Below, piece after piece: positions 44,935-53,074 of a stretch of 64,000 nt of DNA. Source of the DNA: Parasulfuritortus sp036391875 (GTDB lineage: Bacteria > Pseudomonadota > Gammaproteobacteria > Burkholderiales > Thiobacillaceae); assembly GCA_036391875.1 (NCBI GenBank), contig DASVZA010000044.1, positions 116,933-180,932 on the forward strand, given 5' to 3'. The notes beneath the pieces are model-generated. The model worked only from the letters and a program-made list of their open reading frames with translations. It had not been told where the DNA came from and did not search any database. Within the stretch, counting starts at the first letter, position 1; each line of letters begins with the position of its first letter. The translations under genes were made by a program, and so were the position numbers.

Positions 44935-47627
44935 GAAAAAACAGCATGGTGAAGGTGATTCTAGGCACGCTACTCATCGCCATGATTGCCATCGCCGTCA
45001 CGACCCGCATCCCCCGGCTGACCAAACCCGCCGAGGCGGCAAGCCAGAACCCGGCCATCAATCCCGACTCGCTAGACACCGGCAAGCTCAGCAGCCTGTG
45101 GTCAGTCCAGGTCGACCAGGCCACGGGCATGCCCATGCTTTGGAAAGGAGGCCGGAACGGATTGAAGGAGGAATATGTTTTTTGGGGCTCGAACTGGGCC
45201 TGGACCAAGCTCAACACTAAACTGGATATTCTTGGCCCGCTCCATTACCAGGTCTCCGGTGACAACAAAGGCTTGGGCTTTCAGCTGAAAGGGGATATCG
45301 CAAAAAAAGCCGACCACAGTCTGGTCTGGAACCTAGACTTCGATTCGCCCAGCGGACAAAGCAACATCATTGGTGGTGGAGTGGTGTTCCACTTCGATTT
45401 GACGGCTTTCGGCAAGGAAATGGGGGCGCCTGACATCCTGCCTGGCAAAGCCGGCTGGACGTGGGGCAAACCAGGCGGCAGCCACATCGAAATGCGCTTC
45501 GATCCACCGCTGCCGGACATGTATTTCGATGGGGGCAGCAAAACGACACTCCGAGCCTTCTTGTACAAAGGCTCCATGCCGCAAGGCATCAGTCACTACA
45601 CGGTCACGCTCCATGTTAGCCCGGACATCGCGATCACCCCTACCAACAAGGAACGGTTCGGGAGTACAAACACCACTGGCTGGTATGACAACCTAGTGGA
45701 TTGGCGAACTTCCCCCATCGATCTCTCGTTCCTGAATGCTGATGACAAACCGGCCGGCAAGCACGGCTTTGTACAAGCCAAGGGCGATGAATTGGTTTTC
45801 CAGGACGGTACGAAGGCCCGATTCTGGGGAACAAACCTGTCCGCCTATACCTTGTTCAAGACCCCTCACAGTAACGTGAAGGAGCAGGCAAAGCGGTTGG
45901 CTGCACTAGGATTCAACCTGGTCCGGATACATCATTTCGATTCCTCCTGGGTCAGTCCCAACATTTTCGGCGACAAGAACGTAGCCGATACCCAGACAAT
46001 CAACCCGGATGCCATCGCCCAACTGGATTGGTGGATCAAATGCCTGAAGGACGAAGGCATCTATGTCTGGCTCGACCTGCAGGATCTGCGGGGGTTGAAA
46101 CCCGGCGATAACATCGACGGTTTCGATGAGATTAGCAAAGGCCGGAACAGCGTCAGCGTCAAGGGCTACGACTATGTCAACCCGTCGATCCAGGAAGCGA
46201 TGAAACGGTTTGACGATGCCTACGTCAACCACGTCAACCAATATACCGGGGTGGCTTACAAGGACGAGCCGGCCATCGCCGCCATGTTGATCACCAATGA
46301 GGATGACCTCACCCAGCATTTCGGCAACTCACTGCTGCCGGACAAGAAGGTCCCATTCCACGACAAGATCTACATGCAGGCGGCCAAAGAATTCGCTAAG
46401 GCCACCGGCTTACCACCTGATCAAACATGGCGCTCCTGGGAGCCCGGCCCCTCCAAGATTTTCCTGAACGACCTGGAGCATCGTTTCGATACCGATATGA
46501 TTACTTACCTGCGGGCACAAGGCGTTAAATGCGTGATCGCGACAACCAGCACATGGGGTGGTGATCCGCTATTTTCCTTGCCTGCGCTCACTACGGGCGA
46601 CTTGATCGACGCCCATGCCTACCAAGGCCCGAACGTCCTGGAGTCGAATCCCCTAGTCAGCGCAAATCTGACCGACTGGATTGCCGCCGCTCAAGTAGTA
46701 GGCAAGCCGGTCAGCGTCACAGAATGGAACTCTGACTCGTTTCCCATGCCCGATCGGCATGTGTTGCCCTTGTTCGTCGCCGCCCAGGCCAGTCTTCAGG
46801 GCTGGGACGCGCTGATGCAATATGCCTATTCCCAGGAACCCATCAAGGGCCCTGGCAGCCCCAGTGTCTGGCATTCATACAACGACCCTTCCATGCTCGC
46901 CACCATGCCGGCCGCGGCACTGATGTACCGCCAGGGTGACGTCAAGGAAGCAACCAGAGCCTATGTGTTCGCCCCAGACAGCAAGCAGTTGTTCTATCAG
47001 GCGCTTCAGCCCGGCAATTCTCCCGCCCTGCGTACCGCAGTGGAGAAAGGGAAACTACTCATCGCCTTGCCAAAAACCAAGGAGTTGCCTTGGTTGAAGC
47101 CGGCCGGCATACCCAGGAATGCAACCGTATTTACGGACCCGAACAAGCCTTTGATCGACATCAAGTCTAGCCAGGCCATATCCGACACCGGTGAGCTGGA
47201 TCACAACTGGGACAAGGGCACTTACACCATCAACACGACCAAGACCCAGGCCGCAATGGGCTGGATAGGCGGAGAAAAGGTTGCGTTGAAAGACGTAACA
47301 GTCGCGATAACGACCCCCAATGCTACCGTGGCGGTGCAAAGCCTGGATGGAAAACCTATCGACTCGTCCGGCAGGCTGCTGATATCACTGGGCGCACAGT
47401 CAATTCCACACAGGGATGAGTCCAAACCGCCTTGGGTCCCACCCAAATTCCTGGCCGAACCTGTCGAGGGCCATCTGTCGATTCGGGCAGCCAAAGGTTT
47501 GCGGCTCTATAAGCTGGGTAGCATTGCAACGAAGCAGGAAATACCGGCGGCATACCGCAATGGCAAGTACGAGATCGATCTGGATCGGTCGCTCGATACT
47601 TATTGGTTGATGCTATCGAAAGGTTGA
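44931..47627 (+). CDS. Secreted/anchored clan GH-A glycoside hydrolase (cellulase-like)
   Basis: 898 residues. An N-terminal hydrophobic helix (about 7-27) is a signal or membrane anchor. About 35-260 form a beta-rich domain. About 270-690 are a TIM-barrel glycosidase: GTNLSAYTLFKTPHSNVKEQ, FNLVRIHHFDSSW, the acid/base region MLITNEDDLTQHF (N-E) and the nucleophile region VSVTEWNSD (E). The C-terminal part (about 700-898) is beta-sandwich-like. Coupled to the polymerase gene and preceded by a GGAGG site. It probably trims or edits the nascent EPS in the periplasm. Exact GH family not settled (GH5-like). Confidence 0.8.
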   Translation: MRKNSMVKVILGTLLIAMIAIAVTTRIPRLTKPAEAASQNPAINPDSLDTGKLSSLWSVQVDQATGMPMLWKGGRNGLKEEYVFWGSNWAWTKLNTKLDILGPLHYQVSGDNKGLGFQLKGDIAKKADHSLVWNLDFDSPSGQSNIIGGGVVFHFDLTAFGKEMGAPDILPGKAGWTWGKPGGSHIEMRFDPPLPDMYFDGGSKTTLRAFLYKGSMPQGISHYTVTLHVSPDIAITPTNKERFGSTNTTGWYDNLVDWRTSPIDLSFLNADDKPAGKHGFVQAKGDELVFQDGTKARFWGTNLSAYTLFKTPHSNVKEQAKRLAALGFNLVRIHHFDSSWVSPNIFGDKNVADTQTINPDAIAQLDWWIKCLKDEGIYVWLDLQDLRGLKPGDNIDGFDEISKGRNSVSVKGYDYVNPSIQEAMKRFDDAYVNHVNQYTGVAYKDEPAIAAMLITNEDDLTQHFGNSLLPDKKVPFHDKIYMQAAKEFAKATGLPPDQTWRSWEPGPSKIFLNDLEHRFDTDMITYLRAQGVKCVIATTSTWGGDPLFSLPALTTGDLIDAHAYQGPNVLESNPLVSANLTDWIAAAQVVGKPVSVTEWNSDSFPMPDRHVLPLFVAAQASLQGWDALMQYAYSQEPIKGPGSPSVWHSYNDPSMLATMPAAALMYRQGDVKEATRAYVFAPDSKQLFYQALQPGNSPALRTAVEKGKLLIALPKTKELPWLKPAGIPRNATVFTDPNKPLIDIKSSQAISDTGELDHNWDKGTYTINTTKTQAAMGWIGGEKVALKDVTVAITTPNATVAVQSLDGKPIDSSGRLLISLGAQSIPHRDESKPPWVPPKFLAEPVEGHLSIRAAKGLRLYKLGSIATKQEIPAAYRNGKYEIDLDRSLDTYWLMLSKG

Positions 47628-47645
47628 CACTATCGAAAGGCAGTG

Positions 47646-47672
47646 ACCGAGGCGCCGGAAAAGCGCCTCGGT
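47646..47672. terminator. Hairpin between convergent GH and kinase genes
   Basis: Perfect 10-bp arms ACCGAGGCGC/GCGCCTCGGT with a 7-nt loop, in the 48-bp gap between convergent genes. No strong T-tract, but its position fits a bidirectional terminator. Confidence 0.55.
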
Positions 47673-47675
47673 CGA

Positions 47676-48500
47676 TCAATAATAGTAAGCCCGCGGCATC
47701 GCCTCGGCCTTGTTGAGCACGACGCCCAGCAGGTTGCTGTTCGCCAGGTGGTGCATGGACTCTTCGATCTCGGATTTTGATGATCCGCCGTTGGCCACGA
47801 CCATCAGCACGCAATCGATCTTGGGCAGGATCGCGATGGCATCGTCCGCGTTCAACAACGGCGGCAGATCGAAGATCACGATCCGCTCGTCGTATCGGTC
47901 GCGGAACTCGTTGATCAGACTCTCCATCTTCTTGGATGACAGCATTTCCGACGACTTTGGCACCGGTTGACTCGCCGGCAGCACGACCAGCCGGGGAATG
48001 CCCGGATTGACCAGGATGTCGGTCAGTTCGGCCTTGCCGTCGAAGAATTCGTTGAGCGACTTCTCCATCGGCAGGCCAAGATAGGCGCCCACCTTCGGAC
48101 GCCGCAGGTCGAAATCGACCAACATGGCTGTCTTGTTGGTCTGCTGGGCGATGCTCATCGCCAGGTTGATCGATACCACTGTCTTGCCGGCTTCCGGCGT
48201 CGGTGAAGTGATCGCCAAGGTGCGCCAGCCGTTCTCTTCCATCTTCTGCAGCACCTGGGTGCGCAACAGATCGAATACCCAGCTCGTCGGCGCATTCTTG
48301 TTCAGGGCCACGATCCGATTTTTTTCCAGAAGCGTCGAATCCAGGCCGACGACCTGCGTTTCCTTGTAGTCCAAGTCGCCAATTTCCTCCGCAGTGGCTG
48401 AAGTCACGGCCACCGGCTTGAGGCTTGCCGCCGTGCGCGCCGGACGTTGCGTGGCCGAGTTCTTCTTGGCCTTTTCGATAGCGAGTTTGATGCGCTCCAT
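47676..48500 (-). CDS. Bacterial tyrosine autokinase (CpsD/EpsG/Wzc-kinase-like)
   Basis: 274 residues, stand-alone cytoplasmic kinase. The Walker A is SPTPEAGKTVVS, Walker A' is AMLVDFDLRRPKVG, and the Walker B region is IVIFDLPPLLNADDA. It ends in a short tyrosine cluster, RAYYY, where autophosphorylation occurs in BY-kinases. The partner activator domain should be the Wzz-like protein encoded 9 bp upstream. It controls chain length and export of EPS. Confidence 0.92.
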   Translation of the reverse strand: MERIKLAIEKAKKNSATQRPARTAASLKPVAVTSATAEEIGDLDYKETQVVGLDSTLLEKNRIVALNKNAPTSWVFDLLRTQVLQKMEENGWRTLAITSPTPEAGKTVVSINLAMSIAQQTNKTAMLVDFDLRRPKVGAYLGLPMEKSLNEFFDGKAELTDILVNPGIPRLVVLPASQPVPKSSEMLSSKKMESLINEFRDRYDERIVIFDLPPLLNADDAIAILPKIDCVLMVVANGGSSKSEIEESMHHLANSNLLGVVLNKAEAMPRAYYY

Positions 48501-48509
48501 GTCGGTTCC

Positions 48510-50096
48510 TTATCCGAGCCTGCCCATGATCTTGAAGAACAGAATATCCAGTGGCATATAGAAAATGTGTACGGCGATAGCGACCAGGAATAACAAGGCA
48601 ACCGCCGCCGCCGCCGCGTATTTCGTCATGGATTTTCGTTGCACGAGGTTTTCCTGCGTGGCGATGAATGGGATGGAAACCAAAGGCCTCTGGTTCATGA
48701 TCAGCGCCAAGGCATCCGCGCCACGCACACGCTTGTCGAACGATTCCAACATCATGGCCATACCACCGGAGCCGGCAATTGCCAGGAAGAAGCCGAGGAT
48801 CAGGATCTTGTAACGATTCGGTTTGATCGGTTTATCCGGCATGAGCGGCGGATCGATCAGGCTGAACCGCTCTCCCTTGTTCTGTTCCTGCAGATTTTGC
48901 GCCATCTGTGCACTCATCTGACGGTTTTTGAGGTCGTCATACTTTTTCTGTGCATTGTCGTAGTCGCGCATCAGACTGGCCAGTCCCATCGCCACCTGAG
49001 GACTATCGGCGATACCCCGCTCCAACTGGGCAATCTGTCCCCTCAGCGACTGTGCCTGTTGCAGCAGAGAGGTGAGTTGCGAATTTCCAGATTTGATCTT
49101 GGCGTTGATCTGCGCAACCATTAGGTCCGTCTCGCTCATCGCAGAGGCGGGGCCATTCTTGGATGACGCATTAACCGTCTTCTCCAGCGCCTTAATCTTG
49201 CGCTTGAGCGCAATGACATCAGGATAGTTTTCCGTATAGGTGGCTGACATGCTCGCATACTGTGCACGCAGGCTCTGCAATTCAGCTACCGGGTTTTCCG
49301 TTCCCGAGGCGGGCGCCACCCCTACCCCAGCCTTGGCCGAGGTCAACTGGATTTCCAGGAAACTCAGGTTGTCCTGGGTTGTCTTGTATTGCCGCTCCAC
49401 GTCCGCCAAATCGGACTGGGCGCGTTGCAGCATGGTCTGCCGCAATTCCTGGTTTTCAGGCAGAGAGTTGGCGTATTTCGCCTTGTAGGCTGCCACCTGG
49501 TTTTCGATCGAAACCAATTGAGTGTTGAGTGTATTGGCCTCATCGCTCAGGAACTTGGTGGCCTCGGCGGCACGTTCCGTGCTGCTCTTGGCGTTCTCGT
49601 TCAAGAACAGTGTGACCAGATCGTTAGCCACCTTGTTGGCGATATCCGGATAACGGTAATCGAAGGACACCTTGAAGGCGATCGTCGACATGCCACGCTG
49701 GTTGCCGCGCATATTGGAGTCGATGATTTCGACTCCGATTGCATCCCGCATCCGGTCCAACAGTTCGGTAGTAGTCATCGACGGATTCTGATCCTTGAAC
49801 AACTGGTATTTGTCGATGATCTTGAGCAGGTTGTCACGAGTCATCACACGCTGCTGGATGACATCCAGCCGGTTCGAGACGTAAGTGGGAACGGCGTCAG
49901 GCACCAGATTGGTCGGAATGTCCGAGGACTCCACTAGTATCGTGCCAGACGATTCGTAAACAGGCGGAATCACTACGGCCGCTATGGCGGCAATCGCGAA
50001 AATCACCGCGAACGCCACAAAAATATGGAGCGCACGTCGGCGCAGGATCAACAGATAATCGTTTAGGGTCAGTTCGTATTCCGTAGCCATAGCCAT
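48510..50096 (-). CDS. Wzz/GNVR-type polysaccharide chain-length determinant (EpsF-like)
   Basis: 528 residues. Wzz domain at the N-terminus (LTLNDYLLILRRRALHIFVA with a membrane helix at about 25-45), a long periplasmic coiled-coil part (about 180-400), a C-terminal proline-rich LIDPPLMPDKPIKPNRYKIL with a membrane helix (about 428-448), and an additional C-terminal helix (about 495-515). It has no kinase domain of its own and works with the adjacent tyrosine kinase. ATG start; MATEYEL two codons later is an alternative. 14 bp after the outer-membrane protein gene. Confidence 0.9.
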   Translation of the reverse strand: MAMATEYELTLNDYLLILRRRALHIFVAFAVIFAIAAIAAVVIPPVYESSGTILVESSDIPTNLVPDAVPTYVSNRLDVIQQRVMTRDNLLKIIDKYQLFKDQNPSMTTTELLDRMRDAIGVEIIDSNMRGNQRGMSTIAFKVSFDYRYPDIANKVANDLVTLFLNENAKSSTERAAEATKFLSDEANTLNTQLVSIENQVAAYKAKYANSLPENQELRQTMLQRAQSDLADVERQYKTTQDNLSFLEIQLTSAKAGVGVAPASGTENPVAELQSLRAQYASMSATYTENYPDVIALKRKIKALEKTVNASSKNGPASAMSETDLMVAQINAKIKSGNSQLTSLLQQAQSLRGQIAQLERGIADSPQVAMGLASLMRDYDNAQKKYDDLKNRQMSAQMAQNLQEQNKGERFSLIDPPLMPDKPIKPNRYKILILGFFLAIAGSGGMAMMLESFDKRVRGADALALIMNQRPLVSIPFIATQENLVQRKSMTKYAAAAAVALLFLVAIAVHIFYMPLDILFFKIMGRLG

Positions 50097-50110
50097 AGAT
50101 CTTAAATGTT

Positions 50111-51214
50111 TCAGAAATCAGACCGCTGATAGGCGAGACTAAGGCCAATCATATCTGATTGCGTAGTGCTGCCCGATTGATCGCGGGTTCTGTGTCGGTA
50201 CGTCAGTTTGGTCGACCAGTCCTGTGAAATTTCATGGCTAAGCCACACACCAACCTGAGAGATTGTCACGCGATCAAAATCCTGAGTTTTGTGCCAGGAC
50301 AGGTCGGCACCAGTCCGGTTCTGTTCGCTAAGGGAGTACGACCAGTAGCCAGTCGCCTGATCAGCCTTGACGAAACCACCCAGGCCGCTGGGAGCTACCA
50401 TATGGTTCAGCTTGAAACCCAAATCCGAACGATCACCAGCATGGTGTATACCGACCCCTCCCACTGCACCGGACCCTGTCTGATTGCCAGAATAACGCTG
50501 CGCGCCGACAAACACAGTCGCATCCCATGTGTCGCTGAACAGCCATTTGACTCCACCCTGCCCCATATACTGAGTCGATGAGGTGGCACTCGACACATCC
50601 TGATCGTAGCGGGTTGCATACAAACTAAAGAAAGGTTGGATCCTTTCAGTCCACGAGTAATTCAACGTCGCGCTGCCCGACGTCGTTTTGTAGTTAGTCA
50701 GGCTGTTGCTGCTATAGCTAATCCTGTCATATTGGAGATGCCCAGCAAGGCTAGTCCGCTCCGAGATGAGGTATTGGCCGTCAGTGAACAGTGACTTGGT
50801 TGTACGTGTGCTGTCAGTGAGTACGTAGCCAGTATCTTGAAGTTCTGTCGTCCGGGTCGATGCACGGTCGTATTTACCGGAAAACGAAAAATTGCCTTTG
50901 TTCATCTGATGCTGCCAATTGAGCAGCACATAAGGATCGGTACGATTGGCACTGAGTGTGGTATCTGAGGAGCGTACCTCGTCTACCGCAAGATCGGCAC
51001 TTAACTCATCAACGTCCATGACGTAGTCGAGTTTCAGCTTTGGGCTGACGCTCGTACGCCAAACACTACTGCCGGAACTGGTCATCCGTGGATTGCTGTC
51101 ATAGTCGACCGACAAGGGTAGGCTAACCGTTTTCTGCAAAGTACCGGCGTACACATTCGACACTCCCAGAAACAAGATCGGCAAAAGCAGCAGAGAGCTG
51201 GGCGTTTTTTTCAT
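50111..51214 (-). CDS. EPS-associated outer-membrane beta-barrel protein (EpsL-like)
   Basis: 367 residues. A signal peptide (about 1-23, ending VYA) is followed by alternating amphipathic strands rich in Tyr, Thr, Ser and Gln (LSVDYDSNPRMTSSG, VLLNWQHQMNKGNFSFSGKY, WSTKLTYRHRTRDQSG) and a terminal Phe (YQRSDF), the usual ending of outer-membrane barrels. Proteins of this type accompany exosortase EPS genes and are thought to form or assist the export pore. ATG of MKKTPSSLL chosen because the longer frame has no signal peptide. Confidence 0.82.
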   Translation of the reverse strand: MKKTPSSLLLLPILFLGVSNVYAGTLQKTVSLPLSVDYDSNPRMTSSGSSVWRTSVSPKLKLDYVMDVDELSADLAVDEVRSSDTTLSANRTDPYVLLNWQHQMNKGNFSFSGKYDRASTRTTELQDTGYVLTDSTRTTKSLFTDGQYLISERTSLAGHLQYDRISYSSNSLTNYKTTSGSATLNYSWTERIQPFFSLYATRYDQDVSSATSSTQYMGQGGVKWLFSDTWDATVFVGAQRYSGNQTGSGAVGGVGIHHAGDRSDLGFKLNHMVAPSGLGGFVKADQATGYWSYSLSEQNRTGADLSWHKTQDFDRVTISQVGVWLSHEISQDWSTKLTYRHRTRDQSGSTTQSDMIGLSLAYQRSDF

Positions 51215-51344
51215 GATCCCGAGATTATTTAATGGAAGGAACGTGCAGGCGCGCAACGGGCTGAACACGCCCCGATACACACCACGGCAGTTTACTTGGC
51301 GCGCTCCGCTATGCAAGACACTGGATGCACCTGAAATACCGACA

Positions 51345-51908
51345 CTACGGAACCATGATGGTATCACCAGCCTGCAACATGATATTGCCGCTCAGGTCAC
51401 GGCCTTTCAATAGATCGCTGTAATGGACAGGCAAGACCTGTTGAGCGTTCCCTTGGCCGCGCAGCACCTTGATCGAATCGCCATCGGCAAACTTGTCGAG
51501 GCCACCAGCAATGCTCAGAACCTGCAACACTGTCATCGGACCATCGAGAGGCACCACGCCCGGCTTGAGCACCTTGCCGAGGACATAGACACGATTGCCA
51601 TCTGTTGCCGCCACGACGACGGTCACGACCGGGTCCGCCAGATAGGCCTTGAGTTTTTCGGTGATTTTCTGCTCGACCTCGGTCGTAGTCAGACCTGCAA
51701 CATCAAGCCGGCCAACCAGGGGATAAGTGATGCTTCCGTCCGGCAGCACATTGACCTTGAGTTGCAAGGCGTCTTCTTTCCAAACAGAGACTTGAACGGT
51801 ATCGCCCTGATGCAGCCGATACACATCGCCTGCCATGGCTGAGAAAGGAAGGAACAACGCCAACGACCACACGGCGAGCTTTATCAATTTCAGAACAAAT
51901 CGATCCAT
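51345..51908 (-). CDS. Polysaccharide export protein (Wza/EpsE-like, short form)
   Basis: 187 residues with a signal peptide (MDRFVLKLIKLAVWSLALFL to AMA), then a Poly_export domain (YRLHQGDTVQVSVWKED, SITYPLVGRLDVAGLT) and one SLBB domain (RVYVLGKVLKPGVVPLDGPM, LSIAGGLDKFADGD). It lacks a lipobox and the additional C-terminal regions of full-size Wza, a form common in EPS clusters of this group. It would form the periplasmic/outer-membrane export channel with the barrel protein encoded downstream. Confidence 0.9.
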   Translation of the reverse strand: MDRFVLKLIKLAVWSLALFLPFSAMAGDVYRLHQGDTVQVSVWKEDALQLKVNVLPDGSITYPLVGRLDVAGLTTTEVEQKITEKLKAYLADPVVTVVVAATDGNRVYVLGKVLKPGVVPLDGPMTVLQVLSIAGGLDKFADGDSIKVLRGQGNAQQVLPVHYSDLLKGRDLSGNIMLQAGDTIMVP

Positions 51909-51934
51909 GCTGATCCAATCAAGTTAGCTTGATG

Positions 51935-51959
51935 AAAAAAGGGGGCATATAGCCCCCTT
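51935..51959 (-). terminator. Rho-independent terminator after the first VPLPA-CTERM gene
   Basis: On the minus strand AAGGGGGC-TATAT-GCCCCCTT with a run of T. It follows the 172-residue VPLPA gene and separates it from the export operon, which suggests that the cargo gene has its own, stronger expression. Confidence 0.85.
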
Positions 51960-51988
51960 CCACGGCCACTTAAATCGCTTTTCGCGAA

Positions 51989-52507
51989 TCAGGCAGCGAC
52001 GGCGTCAGCTTGCTCAGCTACACGCTTCTTGCGACCCAGGCCGGCGGCGCCCAGCAGAGCAGTACCGAACAGCAGGCCAGCAGCCGGCAGGGGAACGGCA
52101 CTTACGAAGTAGCTGTAGCCCGCACCAGCCTTACCACCCAGTTCGAGCAGATAAGTATGGCCGGTGGCCAAATACGTCGAAATATCGAACGTGGTTGCGG
52201 GATTGGCCTTCCCAGTAGGGGACTGGATCAGAGTGGATATCTGGCTGCCTTTGACGTTGCCATCATAGTTCCAGAGCGTCGCGCTTGTCATGCCATTGCT
52301 GTTTGAGTCGGCGCTCAGGTAAGTCAGAAAGTTACCGGTGCCACCGGAAAGGTTAAAGTACAGATCAGCGATGTTGCTGGTGAAGCTACCGCCACCTGAG
52401 AGGAAACCTCCCGGGTTCAGGGTGCCCATATTGACCGTACTCGCCATGGAAGAAGAGGCAGCCATAGACAGGCCCACCGCCAACATCACATTCAACAACT
52501 TACTCAT
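51989..52507 (-). CDS. VPLPA-CTERM exosortase substrate protein
   Basis: 172 residues. A signal peptide (1 to about 22, ending SMA) and a Gly/Ser/Thr/Asn-rich body of about 110 residues precede the sorting tail: VPLPAAGLLFGTALLGAAGL followed by GRKKR and a short polar end. The tail matches the VPLPA class of exosortase signals. The ATG of MSKLLNVML has GAGGAG at good spacing. A terminator lies 30 bp after the stop. Predicted to be processed by the exosortase of this locus and exposed on the cell surface; body function unknown. Confidence 0.9.
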   Translation of the reverse strand: MSKLLNVMLAVGLSMAASSSMASTVNMGTLNPGGFLSGGGSFTSNIADLYFNLSGGTGNFLTYLSADSNSNGMTSATLWNYDGNVKGSQISTLIQSPTGKANPATTFDISTYLATGHTYLLELGGKAGAGYSYFVSAVPLPAAGLLFGTALLGAAGLGRKKRVAEQADAVAA

Positions 52508-52559
52508 GATTAACTCCTCGTATCTAAGGAAACCCAAAGGAACTTCAAACCAGAAAACA

Positions 52560-52925
52560 TCAAACCCGCCTACGGTTGGACATCGTGATAAAACCGACCA
52601 ATGCAGAACCGAACAACCAAATCGCCGACGGTAACGGAACAGCGTGCGAACGATCTGCATTGGATTCACCCTGAGCCACCTTCAACGAAATTCCGTCGGT
52701 TACGGATGAAAAGGATGCGGCATCATAGGCCCGAGTCTGCTCCACCTTGGCATCCTTGATCGGGGTGGCCATATCAATCACGGGATCGGCTACCACCTCC
52801 CCCGTGGAGAGAAGCACAGACTGGGAAGAAATTTCGGTGGAACTCAAGGAGGCGGCATATGCCCAAGTACTCGCCATGGCGGCGGTGCCGAGCAGCAAAC
52901 CTGCAAATAAGGTACGGAAGCGCAT
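52560..52925 (-). CDS. Very short VPLPA-CTERM protein
   Basis: 121 residues. Signal peptide (about 1-24, ending AYA), a polar Ser/Thr/Asp/Glu-rich stretch of only about 70 residues without recognisable domain, and the tail VPLPSAIWLFGSALVGFITM followed by SNRRRV. The tail is thus a VPLPA variant (VPLPS). The gene lies 52 bp before the other VPLPA gene on the same strand, so the two may be cotranscribed. With so little body it may act as a surface anchor or spacer. Confidence 0.85.
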   Translation of the reverse strand: MRFRTLFAGLLLGTAAMASTWAYAASLSSTEISSQSVLLSTGEVVADPVIDMATPIKDAKVEQTRAYDAASFSSVTDGISLKVAQGESNADRSHAVPLPSAIWLFGSALVGFITMSNRRRV

Positions 52926-53074
52926 GTCCGGGAACTCCCTGATTCGACGGTTCCCAGAGTAGAGACATCGGGTATTTACCTCAATGGCCCGATCAGGCTA
53001 CCACTTTGGTTATAATTTTTTTATTAGTCCAATGCGCTTGATGAGGCAGTCAAACACACGCTATCTGTGCGTTC

